NCBI GenBank assembly: GCA_027596945.1
Contig: JADGJH010000160.1
Location: 1-27,472 of the forward strand
Source of the DNA: Physocladia obscura
Lineage: Eukaryota > Chytridiomycota > Chytridiomycetes > Chytridiales > Chytriomycetaceae
Length of the DNA: 27,472 nucleotides
Direction of reading: 5' to 3'
Made by a program: the position numbers and the translations under genes. The stretch's first letter is position 1, and each line of letters begins with the position of its first letter. The notes under the pieces were generated by a model that was given only the letters and a program-made list of their open reading frames with translations, searched no databases and was not told the DNA's origin. Below are positions 1 to 11,058 of this stretch, piece by piece.

Positions 1-25
1 TTTTTTTTTTTTTTTTTTTTTACAG

Positions 26-2291
26 GTGCCATTTTACGTTCTACTGATCAAGGTGACACTTTTGAAATTACACCACTTCCTTTCCACGTTGGCGGAAACG
101 ATCCTGGTAGAGGAATGGGCGAAAGATTGCAAGTCGATCCAAACAAAAACAACATTCTCTTTTTTGGTGCTAGAAACACTTGGGGGCTCTGGAAAAGCAT
201 CGATTATGGCGTTACATGGACCAATGTGACTACTTTCCCGGTTCAAAGTAATTTTGTAAACTCCACGTACTTTGGGCCAGTGGGTGAGTACCATTTATAC
301 AAGTGTATTTGTTCAAGCCGCTTAAAAATACCCGAACAGGTTTCACTTGGATTGAATTCTTGAAGTCTTCTGGAACATCTGGAACAGCCACACCGACAAT
401 TTTTGCCGGTATTGCCTTAAACAGCGGACAAGGAATTTACGAAAGTAACAACGCTGGTGTCACATGGAGTGTTTTGGCTGGACAGCCTGCTGTTCCCGGC
501 TGGTTTCCGCACAAATGCAAGATATCTTCGGATGGTTTCTTGTACTTGTCTTACTCCTCTGGTGTGGGTCCGTTTGATGGTTTGAACGGAACGGTTTGGA
601 AATACAGTATTTCTGGTAAAACGTGGACTGATATCACTCCATACCAACCAGAAAGTGTACGTGTTGCTCTCAGTCTTCATTATCACAGTCTTCATTTTAT
701 TTTTATATATAATTCATATTAGTCTTCGTATTACGGCTATGGTGGTCTTACGATTGATGGGTCGAATCCTCAAATCATTATGGTTGCGGCTCTGAATTCG
801 TGGTGGCCGGATGGACAAATTTACAGATCAACTAATGGAGGAGCCAGTTGGACATCTATTTGGACCTGGAACGGATACCCAACTATTAACTATAGATATG
901 TTGCCGACTACACAGAAACACCATGGCTCATTGCAAATCCAGTACCTACCGCTCCACTTCCTTTGTATCCTGTCGGTTATACGCAAGAATCTCTAGTTAT
1001 CGACCCAGTATGTTTGTTTTTTTGTTTTTTTTTGGCGCAAGTCATAATCTACTTGTTTTTAGTTTAATTCTGATCGTGTTCTCTATGGCACTGGGTCAGT
1101 ACAATTTAAAATTATCTTTCTCTGTATTTATTCTAACATTGCTTAATACAGAGGCACAATTCTTGGAACGAATCAATTGACCAATTGGGATAAGAGTCTG
1201 AACTTTACTCTCAAACCGTTTATTACGGGTGTGGAAGAAACAGTTCCTCTTGATCTGATCAGTCCATCTACTGGAACTGCCCACTTATATAGCTCTGTTG
1301 GGGATATTGGTGGATTCCAGCATAATGATCTTGCTGTTTCAACGGTTGTCAACACAAGAACTCCGGCGTTCAGTTCTGAACGATCACTTGACTATGCAGA
1401 GCTGAAGCAAAACATCATTGTTCGAGCCGGAGATGTTGGAAATGGTGGTGGAATTTCTGTTTCCAATAATCAAGGATCATCTTGGTTTGCTGGCCAAGTT
1501 CCAAACTCAGCAAATACAGGACCTGGTCAAGTTACTGTTTCTGCTCAAGGCTCTGCTTTTGTTTGGGCTGCAAAAGGAGTTCCCGTCTATGTAAGCACAA
1601 CTCAAGGATCAACGTGGACAGTTGTTACAAATTTACCAAATGAAGCTTATGTTGCTGCTGACAGGTATATTTTTGTCATTTTTTTATTTTTATTTTTTAT
1701 TTTTGGGTCTATACAAACCGTCAAAAAACAAAATATAGGTTCAACGACAGTGTTATATACGGATTCAGTGCTGGAACTTTTTATGTCAGCACAAACACAG
1801 GCGCAAGCTTCACCGCTGTGACGACAGGCCTACCTACCACCACTAGTGCTGTACGTCCCATTATTGTTCTTCCAGGGTCGCAAGGTAAACTGTATTTGAC
1901 TGCCGGCAACAATCTCTACTTTTCTTCAAACGGTGGAACAGCATTTACGCAAGTCACATCTGTTGCATGTGCGTATTTATTTTTTTTAAGAGGAAAAAAA
2001 AAGCGCATGCTATTTAATTATTGATTTCCGAAAACAGCTGTGACTAGTATCACATATGGTGCATCTTCTGCCGGAAATACATACCCAAATCCAACTTTGT
2101 ACCTTGCTGGAACCGTAGGAACTGTCACTGGATATTTCATCTCAACCAATGCTGCCGCCACATGGACTCGCATTAATGACGATGCTCATCAATGGGGAAG
2201 TTTGGCGTCTGTCATGGTTGGGGATTCCCGTGTTTATGGTCAAGTCTTTATCGGAGCCGGCGGCTTTGGTATTGTTTTGGGGAATCAATAA
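26..2291 (+). CDS. GH74 xyloglucanase (xyloglucan-specific endo-/oligoxyloglucan reducing-end glucanase), 5' partial
   Basis: Predicted secreted enzyme that hydrolyses the beta-1,4-glucan backbone of xyloglucan in plant cell walls. Seven exons are readable: 26-283, 340-656, 723-1007, 1063-1094, 1152-1664, 1739-1968 and 2038-2291, all joining in frame to give about 629 residues. The window opens inside an intron polypyrimidine tract ending in ACAG, so the start codon and signal peptide lie upstream. GH74 landmarks are GRGMGERLQVDP, NTWGLWKSIDYGVTW, FNSDRVLYGTG, LTNWD, GDIGGFQHNDL and a C-terminal INDDAHQWG...GDSRVYGQVFIG block. Repeated S-x-[ND]-x-G-x-[TS]-[WF] Asp-box-like segments fit the double seven-bladed propeller of the family. 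The Asp in GDIGGF (codon 1303-1305) is probably one of the two catalytic Asp residues; the other should lie upstream. No C-terminal cellulose-binding module follows. AATAAA at 2287-2292 overlaps the stop codon. Endo versus exo mode cannot be told. Confidence 0.93.
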
Positions 2292-2773
2292 AAAGAGAAT
2301 ATCAAATACGTCTTATCCAGATGCAATTTCCTGACAAATTCCAGAAGTCACATCCTTCAAAACAAAAGACTACTACATTCAAATTCAGGTATTGTACGAT
2401 GGCTCACCCAAAAAACAATTTTCCATTCTTTGAAACAAGCAGTAACAGGAATGACTCCGAAAACAAGGAGAGTATTTGTGAAGATTTGAGTCTATTAAGA
2501 AATTCGACTAGCGAGACAAAAAGTATTCAATTGGGCGATAATCGCTTGTAAATTCAAGCAATCCGCAATGCTTGCGCTATTGTTGCATCGGTTCTAATAC
2601 GATACTTGAAAATTTTGTGTTGACACATGGATTTTTTATTTTACTCACATTAAAAAAAAAACTACAAAATTACACATTTCCACGTCTTGTACCATGCCAC
2701 TTTCGCGCCACTTTCCTTCAAAAGTTGAACTATATTAGAATGATATTTCTCAAAGGCCAATTAAACCGAGGTT
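2292..2773. other. Intergenic spacer, GH74 3' flank
   Basis: This 480-nt stretch follows the GH74 stop and holds its presumed 3' UTR. A 50-codon open frame starts with ATG at 2399 on the plus strand (MAHPKNNFPFFETSS...) and stops at 2551. It resembles nothing I recognise and is probably chance. I see no RNA gene or repeat here. Confidence 0.4.
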
Positions 2774-4817
2774 TTACGATTCCTGTCTTTGATGATCAGT
2801 GTTCGCACCGTATTCAATCAATAATTTGATCACCTTTCCGTAACCAGTTATTGCTGCCCAGATTAATGGAGTTTTCATTTGCCATCACTTTTATCCAAAT
2901 TGCGCCAAGCTCAATCAATAATTTGGCAGCTTCCAAGTTTCCTGCTGTCGCAACTTCATGTAATGCCATACCTACCTCAGGATCCAAAAATTAACGTCGC
3001 CGTTTTCAATAAGCAGAGAAATTACTTTTGTATGACCTTGACCTGCCGCTTGCATCAATAGTGTGCTCTTGTAGTCGTCAAATTTAGCGACAACTACACA
3101 ATGTTAGATCAAAATTTCAGCGCAAAATTGCCTTTTGTGGAAGCTTGATTCAACGCATTTGTTCTATTGGCGCCATTTGCAATCAGTAGACGTACTAAAT
3201 TTGTCTGTCCGTTGTATGACTGCATATAACAAAGGAGTTTTCTTGTTGTCATCAGCATTATCAACAATTGCATCATTATTGATCAACAGCATTCGTAATT
3301 GCCAAACAATCCCGCTTCAGTTAGCGTAGTTATGCCGTAAACACAAATTCTGTTAACATCGGCTCCATTTTCAATCAGATTTAAGATATCAATTTTTCCC
3401 CCTACTGCTGCCAATAGCGGAGTTATTGGAGAATCGCCCACAGCATTTAAATTCATTCCAGCTTCGATCAGGAAGCGAACAGTTTCAATTCCACCTTTAA
3501 TTGAAGCGAGGAGCGTTTTATAGCCCAAGACAGCTCCGTTCGAGACAAGCAACTTCATCACATCTGCGTGTCCTCCTTTAGCTGCCAAGTTGAGAGACGC
3601 TGGTTGATCATTGTTCCTTGTATTGATATCAGTTTCTCTTCCAACAAGAAGTTGAGCAATTTCAAACTTTCCAAAATATGAAGCGCGATGCAAAGGTGTT
3701 GAGTTGGTACTGTCGCGGCTGTCTACTGATCCTCTGCCATCCAAAAGAGCCTGAATGCATTCGATACTTCCCATTGCACGATTAATTGGAGTCCAGAGGT
3801 CACTTCCAAAGTTTCCAAGAACTTCAACTATCTCACCACAATCTATCAAGCATTTAATGGCATTCAGGTGCTTTGCAAGAACTGCTCTGTGAATTAGTGT
3901 AAGTTAGCCGTCATTTGCAGCATTTATGTCGACACCAACTCGAATCAACAATTTGATGATATCCACATGCCCTTGAATCGCAACACTACAAATTGGAGTT
4001 TCATTCTTGATAGAAGTAGCATGAACATTAGCGACTTTTTCAATCAATGGTTTCAAACTTCAATCTTTCCGTTACGTGCCGTATATTGCAAAGCAGTTTG
4101 GCCATTGTTTTCAGCAGCATTCAAATTTGCTCCAGCTTCAAGCAAAAACCGTGTTGCAGCGACATGGCCGCATAAAGCAGCCTCAATTAATGAAGTTGAA
4201 TTATCCTCATCTACAGCTTCAATATTCGCACTAGCTTGTAATAACATTTAAGTGTATCAGTGTCACCATTTCTCCCAGCAAGACAGCGGAGTTTGATGTT
4301 TGCTTTTTTCACATTCAAAGCGAACCCCTTTTGCAAGCAGCAAATTCACGTACTCAGTATATCCAGCTGTTGCTGCAACATGCAAAGGTGTATACCCGTC
4401 AAGGCCAGCGCGCTCTACTTCACAGCCATTATCAATCAAGTGCTTTACAATCACCTTGTGCCCGTTTTGACATGCAAAATGAATCGGACTGAAGCTATTC
4501 TTATTGACAATATCAACGTTTGCATCTTTGGAAATAAAATATTTCACGGTGTCTGGAAACTGGCAGCAAGATATAATGGCATCATTCCAAACGTTTCTTC
4601 TCGAGTATCAACCTCAACTCCAGATTCAACGAGCACCTTCACAATCTCCACATTTTTTGCAGCATACGCAGTGGAAATAATATCTAATGGGAGTTTTACA
4701 CCACGGCTGAGAAGCAGTTTGACAATTTCTGGATTGTCTGAAATTGCAGCAATAGTCAGAGAATTAATCTGCTTCTGCAGGATTCAACAGGGGATTGGTC
4801 AGAAAGTCATAGTTCAT
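2774..4817 (-). pseudogene. Ankyrin-repeat protein pseudogene
   Basis: Reading the minus strand from 4817 down gives a run of about 17-20 ankyrin repeats broken across frames. Clear repeats include DNPEIVKLLLSRG, NVEIVKVLVESGVEVD, GYTPLHVAATAGYTEYVNLL, LIEAALCGHVAATRFLLEAG, GHVDIIKLLIRVGVDINAA, STPLHRASYFGKFEIAQLL, GHTKVISLLIENG and TPLIWAAITGYGKVIKLL. The longest intact pieces are 3849-3283, 4547-4263 and 4247-4053. I count at least eight breaks: frameshifts near 4769, 4556, 4285, 4247, 4057, 3290, 3200 and 2900, and in-frame stops such as NDG-stop near 3906. The breaks fall inside repeats and lack intron-like borders, so splicing does not explain them. A possible start ATG is at 4817-4815 (MNYDFLTNPLLNP). 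The parent gene's function cannot be told; ankyrin repeats are protein-binding scaffolds. It is convergent with the GH74 gene. Confidence 0.85.
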
Positions 4818-4922
4818 GGAGATTTTTTTTGCAAACCAAGGGTTTCACTACTATGCTTCATTGGCGTGAATGACCTTCTGGAGACTTTTTTAGTTGAAGA
4901 AACATTCAACAAAATCAAGTTT

Positions 4923-4955
4923 CTTGACTGCTGCGCTTTCTTGACTGCTGCGCTT
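4923..4955. repeat. 17-bp tandem duplication upstream of the ankyrin pseudogene
   Basis: The 16-mer cttgactgctgcgctt occurs at 4923-4938 and again at 4940-4955, a perfect direct repeat with a 17-nt period. It lies beyond the apparent 5' end of the ankyrin pseudogene. A 17-nt unit would shift a reading frame if this stretch was once coding. Confidence 0.8.
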
Positions 4956-6266
4956 CTTTTGTCACTCCTTCATCAGGGACTGTTAAACAATACTCGGGGC
5001 CACACTCAGTTTGGATAATGTGATGGTGCTCATATTCATTGCAATCTATCAATAATTTATTAAAATTTTGTTGAATTATTTTTATTTCTAGATAAATAAA
5101 TAAGTAAAAACTATAGGTGAATAAATATTATTATGCATCTTTGCATGAACCACAAAATACTTCTCAATAAAATTTCATGACCCATTTGTGAACCAATCTG
5201 AACCACAGTGGCCCCTTAAAAAAAAAAAACAGCTATATCCAAAACAATAGAAACACCATTAGCATGCACAAAAAGAATTAAACAGGCTGGAAAAATTAAG
5301 CAGTTTTACCTGAGTGAGGAGAAGCAAAAATGCACAGATGAAGGTGTTGCAATCTTGTTTCGCAGATTGATTTAACAACATCAGCTGTCCCAATTCCTCT
5401 CCGTGGTAAAAAACCACTGGAATTTAATTCTGTGTCAATGTATCATAAATCTATAAGAGGTAAAGAAAGCAAAGAACGGTTTTATTCTTTTTTGTTTAAG
5501 TTTGACAGGATTAAAAATACCAAAACCAAATTGCCTAAACAGGAATACAATACTTTTATAATTTAATTGACAATTACAAAAAGATAATAATGCTTCTCAC
5601 CCACCATCAATGAACGCAGAGTCAATTGCTAAATATAATGAAATTATATTTAGATATACAATGTGAATACTCTATATTAAATGCAACACTAAATAGTTTA
5701 TACTTTATTTGTGTAATTGGAAGAAAATTGTTTATTTGACAGGTATATGACCAAGAAATTGTACAACAGAAATGGAGAAAATTTAAATTCCAAATTTGTC
5801 ACATAATTTTGAATTAGAAAATTAAATTAAAATACAAATAGTTTACATGAGGCACAAGCATGGGGTTTTCTTTTAATGTTCTATTTTTGGAAAATAAACA
5901 AAAGTTTTTTACTAAAATCATTTCCAGCTGTTTTCCAGCCATTTTTGTTTTGAAGCACCTTTTCTTTTTCTTTTTTTTTTCCTATTCCAAAAACTACTTA
6001 AACCCAACTTTTTTCCTTCACTTTATTATTGGTATTATTAAATAAAACAAAGTTTATCTTAAATATTGAAATGTCTACTCTGACTACATCCTATACTTCC
6101 ATCTCAAACTCTTGTCATTTAGTTTTGAGAGACAAAGTATTGAATTATTTGACTTGTGTTAAAGTGTAAAAGATTCAAGCTGTATTGAAAGATGAATTCA
6201 CTCTTTATTGAAAGAAATCGCTCAATTCACTTAAAAAGTAAAGAATCAAACAGTGGCCTTGCCATT

Positions 6267-6462
6267 TTCGTCATTAAGCGGTAGCTTTTGTATTAATACA
6301 AGGAAGTTTTGTATGGGGAGGAAAATGCAAGATTTATTTAAAGACCTTTTTTGGAATTTTTGTGATTGAGGATTTTGAACAATGAAAATCTAGAATAAAG
6401 AAAAAAGAATTCTTGCTAAAATTCCTTACCGTACACAACAATCATAAATGGAGATTGCAACA
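6267..6462. repeat. Diverged direct repeat, copy A
   Basis: This segment matches 6651-6840 in the same orientation. Shared blocks in order are tcattaagcgg (tcattaagtgg in copy B), gtgattgaggattttga (gtgattagaggattttga), atgaaaatc, a run of AATAA/AAGAA, ctaaaattccttacc (ctaaaatctttacc), acaatcata and attgcaaca. Identity is high in the second half and low in the middle of the first half, so it looks like an old duplication or two relics of one element. Confidence 0.6.
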
Positions 6463-6650
6463 ACTTGAGTGTTAGAGCTACCAGCAAAACTATTATTACT
6501 TTTCTACTACTTACCAAAACATAATGTATGCTCCCTCTCTGTTATTCAGCAGGTTACTTCAAATTTTGTCATGCTAGATAGACAAGGAGACTACTATAGA
6601 TGTTGATTAGCAAAAATATATTCAAAATCTAAGTCAATGAAACTCATCCT

Positions 6651-6840
6651 TTCCATCATTAAGTGGAAGTCATATGTACACATCAACTGTAAGGCTTTAT
6701 GTGTTAAGGAAAATTGAGGAAAAAGTTAATTGTTTTTTTTTGGTGATTAGAGGATTTTGAGTGATGAAAATCAATAATAATAAGAAGAAAATTTCACCTA
6801 AAATCTTTACCACATACAATCATAACATATATTGCAACAG
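6651..6840. repeat. Diverged direct repeat, copy B
   Basis: Partner of 6267-6462; the centre-to-centre distance is about 380 nt. The best-conserved part is 6736-6840, which aligns with 6358-6462 with small indels. No terminal inverted repeat, target duplication or coding capacity is apparent in either copy. Confidence 0.6.
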
Positions 6841-7654
6841 ATCCTCTGGCAGGTTTATCAGAAGCTTGATAGTAGACTTTAAATTTGAGAGTTTAAGGAG
6901 TTTTTATTTGATCAAATTCGGCACTAAAAACTAAATCCAGAGCCTTCTTTACGGCCTTTTTGCACAGTTTTTTCTTCAATTTTGTCTTTGAGATACCTCT
7001 GGATTTTAAATTCATTGGCATAAAGGTGTCTTTGAGTTTTTCTCTTTTGGTTCAGAAATGTGTACATGAGGCACCTTGAGAAAAACTGAACAAATGTGTC
7101 TTTCTGTCATTGCTTATAACTCAAAATAATTAATGTTATAGTGGATGGCAGTTGGCTCCTTCACTTAGTTTGTGTTGACTTTAGACAAGTCACTGTTCTG
7201 ATTAGTTAATAAATAGCTTAACATCTTTATTAGTAAACTAAAGTTGATTGTGCCAACAGTGAATGCATGTATTGTGGCTATCAGCATATTCAGATCTGTT
7301 GGTACAAAAGACTGTGGATGCCTCTCTAGTATCTTGTCAAAGTCAAAAAATTTTCTCTACATTTTTCTGCATGTTTCTATTGCTTTATAATACAATTATT
7401 TATGAAAAATGCTTAAATTCAAAACCCTTGTATGCTGCAGGGCATCTCTTACTCTCTTTCCTTGTCTACTATGCAAGCCATGCTTTTGTGTAGAATGATC
7501 TAGGAGAGTGTGTGTGATGGGAATTTGTTTTAAAACATTTCTTGTCTTTCTCTAGTGACTGTATTTTATTATATATGTTAAATTTTGTGATGGCCGATGA
7601 TGGTGTTGATAATAGTGGTTGTTGTTGGCGGACAATGTTGTGATTTGTGTCAAA

Positions 7655-8690
7655 ATGCTTCGAAATTGCCAGTTGATTCAAAGTGTCACAAAACGAACGC
7701 GTCTGACGCAATTTGCCGCTGCCGCATATTCAACAACGCCGCTACCGCCTTCGAAAAAAACACCCCCGTTCGTGGCAAAGTTGACAACACAGCGGAAACT
7801 AGAAAGCGAAGACTTTTCGGTGACTCACGTTTTGCTCTTTTTATTTTTTTTTAACATAGTTTTTAAAAAAAAAGCGATTTGGTTGGAAATCCGCGGCAGC
7901 ATTTATAGCTAGTAGCGGAATTCTTTATGCCTACTTTGAGTACGAGAAAGCGAAAATAGCCAAATTTAAAGCCGAAGCAGCACAAAAGGAGCAAGGCGTC
8001 GGAAAACCGCAAATCGGCGGCCCGTTTAGTCTCGTAAATACTGAAGGTGTTCCAGTTTCAGATGCCGATTTTCGTGGAAAATTCATGTTGCTTTACTTTG
8101 GTTACACATTTTGTCCGGATGTTTGTCCGGAGGAACTGGATAAGATGGCGAAAGTTGTAGATAATTTAAGTAAGCTGTACACATATGCATTCAATATGAT
8201 ACCAAGAAATCAGTCTGAAAATTTATATTTCTTACCTGTTTTTGTCTTCTCATTCATTAGAAAATTTGAGGAAGGACCAAACAATTGTCCCCATCTTTAT
8301 TTCATGTGATCCAAAACGCGATTCTATCGAAAACATCAAAGAATATTTGAAAGGTGACAAATTGTTTCGGGATAAAGCTGTGAATTAATCTGGTGGTTTG
8401 TTTCTTTTTCTTTTTCTTTTCTCATAATTCTTTCAGATTTCCATCCTGATTTTATTGGAATGACTGGAACACACGCACAAATTAAACGTGCGGCGAAAGC
8501 ATACCGTTTATATTTCAGTGCACCGCCGCTAGCACTGGATGATGATGATAGTGATTATCTCGTTGACCATTCAATCTTTTTCTACCTTGTTGATCCTGAC
8601 GGCAAGTACATTGCGCATTTCGGCAAACAAGAGACCAGTGATTCTGTAACAGTAAAGATTCTTGATTTTTTGAAGTTGAAAGGGATGTGA
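7655..8690 (+). CDS. SCO1: SCO1-family mitochondrial copper chaperone for cytochrome c oxidase
   Basis: Inner-membrane protein that delivers copper to the CuA site of cytochrome c oxidase subunit 2. Exons are 7655-7819, 7875-8169, 8261-8353 and 8437-8690, giving 268 residues. The N-terminus (MLRNCQLIQSVTKRTRLTQF) is basic and free of acidic residues, like a mitochondrial presequence. A membrane segment follows at about residues 60-75 (AAAFIASSGILYAYF). The thioredoxin-like domain holds the copper ligands: CPDVC (C135, C139; bases 8112-8126) in GYTFCPDVCPEELDKM, and His229 in LVDHSIFFYL (8568-8570). IVPIFISCDPKRD and DFHPDFIGMTGT are further SCO hallmarks. An alternative acceptor at 7858-7859 would add five residues (FLKKK) and leave a 40-nt intron; the 7873-7874 acceptor gives 55 nt, closer to its neighbours. 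SCO1 and SCO2 cannot be separated in fungi from this alone. Confidence 0.95.
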
Positions 8691-8701
8691 AAGGAAGTTG
8701 A

Positions 8702-8708
8702 TATAAAA
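8702..8708 (+). promoter_or_regulatory. TATA-like box ahead of SAC1
   Basis: TATAAAA lies 22 nt before the SAC1 ATG, inside the 40-nt gap after the SCO1 stop. The spacing would put initiation at or past the ATG, so it may be chance or may serve a leaderless or downstream start. Sequence match only. Confidence 0.25.
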
Positions 8709-8730
8709 CGTTTTTGTCTTCTGAAAAAGA

Positions 8731-11058
8731 ATGCTTCATGAAAGCCTGTCGCTTTACTCGACGGATGAAGCGTTCACTTTAGAGCCGTTGCACGCGCCGG
8801 CTTCTGTTGCGCGCCATACGCTGGTGTTTGTTCGCCGAGCCACCACCGCCACGAAGAACGGCCAGTCTCAGTCCACGCAAATCAGAATCGACGCGCCGCC
8901 TGCTCCTACCCTGGCCCAGGAGCCGCGCGTCACCGTTTATGGCGTCATTGGCCTTCTTGCCCTTAATTCGGGTACTTCGCTTTTCTACTCCTTATTCCTT
9001 CGTTGTCCATTATTCTTAATCGTTTATTTTGTACTTTATTCGCTGTCTATTATCCATTTTTTAACCAACCCCCTTTTGTTTTTGTCTGCCAGGAAACCAC
9101 CTTATCGTCATTAAAAACAGACTGAAGGTCGCCAAGCTCTTCAACTGCGATATTTTCCGTTTGTCTGAGCACGAAATCATTCCGATCGCCGCCTCCTCTT
9201 CCGCAACACTTTCACCCACTCAGATTGCTGATGATGACGCGTATTTGGCCATGATAAATGCCCTGCTTTCTTCCGGCTTCTGGTACTTTTCGTACCACAC
9301 AGATATTACAAAGAATGTCCAGCGTCTCGGAGTGCTTGGTGGTGTCGCTGAAAATTCCAGAATTTGGGAGCATGTTTGTCTTCGTTTTTTCAGTTGTAAT
9401 TCTTTTTGTATTGTTTAAAAGCACTAAATCGTTGAAACAAAGACAGATGAACGTTTCTTTTGGAACAAGCATCTCCAAGCACCGCTTATCAACCTTGCAC
9501 AGTCTCACCCGGATACTGATATTTCCGCCTTTATCCTACCGATTGTTAACGGCTTTATCTCATTCAAACAGCTTTCCTACGCGTCTGCGAAAATCTCTCT
9601 CGGAATCATTTCACGGCGTTCAAAATTTCGCGCTGGAACCCGATATAACCGTCGCGGTGTTGATTCGGACGGAAATGTTGCTAACTATGTCGAAACGGAA
9701 CAGGTTCTTTCTGTCACCACAATTGATGGCGTTCAACGTGTTGCTTCGTATCTACAAACTCGGGGCTCTATTCCACTTTATTGGAGTCAATTGATTAACA
9801 TCAGGTATCAACCAAAGCTTGTTGTTAGCGACGGAAATATTTCGGTGAGAATATAAACTACATTTACAAAAATAATGTAAAAACATGAGAACAAAAAACT
9901 AAAAGAAAATCAGCTGCAAGCATACCGAAAGCATTTTCATGGACAAATCGCACAATACGGCCCCCAAATCGCTGTAAATCTCATTAATAAGAAAGGCTAT
10001 GAGTCACCACTTGGCGTGGCATGGGCAGAAGTCAATGCAAAACTAAATGATAAAAATGTTCGCTACATTCATTTTGATTTCCACCAAGAATGCAAAGGCA
10101 ACAGATGGGATCGACTTTCCAAACTCGTTGGCGAAATTGAAGGGGACTTGATCATTCAAGGATACACAACTGTTGACGCAACCAATCCCCCAGTTGGAGG
10201 TCCTATGTCACTGCACCTAGGGCCCAAACAGCAAACGTCTGTTGTGAGAACTAATTGCATGGATTGTCTTGACCGTACGAATGTAGTCCAAAGTGTTCTT
10301 GCACGTCGTGTTTTGCCGATGCAATTGTTAGAGTTTTGCGGCGGAGATGGACAGTTTGATGCGGAGTTTGAGTCGGCGTTCAAGAATCTGTGGGCTGATC
10401 ATGCTGATGCGATCAGTCTTGTGTATTCTGGGACTGGTGCGTTGAAAACTGATTTCACGCGGACAGGAAAGCGCACGGCACTTGGAACGCTTGCTGATGG
10501 TGCAAATTCTGTTGTTCGATATGTGAAAAATAATTTTTTCGATGGATATAGGCAGGTACTGTTGCCGGCGGAATATAAGATGTTTTATACTATTAATTTA
10601 TTTTTTCTTCGTTCTTTTATGTACTTTATTTTTTATCAGGACTCCTTTGACTTATTTTTAGGCAATTTTACCGTAAATTCATTGGCTGCATCACCATTTA
10701 CAGAAAAGCCTGCTCCTTTGAGAGCTATTTTGCTTCCCGCAGGCCTTGCTGCAGGACTTGTCATATTGCTTTTGACTGTTCTCCTGTTTCATTGTGAGGA
10801 CCTTTATTATTATTATTGCAGCCATTTTAAAAAAAACAACTACCAGATGCCAGCTCGCTCTTCTTTTTAACAATTGTATTCTCTTTGAGCTTGATTGTTG
10901 TTTCGTATCGAGGAATTATGTATTATGGGACCGATTTTGTGGATAGACCGCATTTAGTCAAGTGGAATGTGTTGGAACCTGAAATTCTTCCCATCAGTGA
11001 ACGACCATCACAGATTTTGTCTCACAAAGAGGACTTCGAGTTACAGAAAAACAAGTAG
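8731..11058 (+). CDS. SAC1: SAC1-type phosphatidylinositol-4-phosphate phosphatase
   Basis: ER/Golgi membrane enzyme that removes phosphate from PI4P (and other monophosphoinositides), setting PI4P levels at membrane contacts. Exons are 8731-8971, 9093-9373, 9443-9844, 9914-10555, 10640-10793 and 10847-11058; the product is 643 residues against 623 in budding yeast. The N-terminal SAC domain shows IYGVIG-like VYGVIGLLAL, SGFWYFSYHTDIT and ERFFWNKHL. The catalytic P-loop RTNCMDCLDRTN places the nucleophile at Cys423 and Arg429 of CX5R (10256-10276). DSFDLFLGNF after exon 4 is also a family mark. Two membrane helices follow at about 550-573 and 576-597, joined by a very short loop as in Sac1, with a cytosolic tail ending LQKNK. 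That tail has Lys at -3 only, so it is not a standard KKXX signal. Intron 4 (10556-10639, 84 nt) has no in-frame stop. It sits between SCO1 (40 nt) and the Osh3-like gene (696 nt), same strand. Confidence 0.95.

Larger units (their letters stand above)
4818..7654. other. AT-rich intergenic region without a recognised gene
   Basis: About 2.8 kb of AT-rich DNA with stops in all frames; the few open frames (for example 5860-6045 and 7263-7493 on the plus strand) are composed of low-complexity hydrophobic or Ser/Leu residues and look like chance. Two things stand out: a diverged direct duplication (6267-6462 and 6651-6840) and a short translation at 7144-7200 that resembles a retroelement reverse transcriptase block. 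Neither forms a gene. The right end should hold the SCO1 promoter. Confidence 0.6.

Noticed and set aside
4260..5018. Plus-strand open frame of 252 codons
   Set aside because: It is antisense to clear ankyrin repeats and has no domain; the ankyrin reading on the other strand explains the sequence.
9258..9794. Plus-strand open frame of 178 codons
   Set aside because: Overlaps SAC1 exons 2 and 3 in a different frame; the SAC1 frame gives ERFFWNKHL and continuing family similarity.
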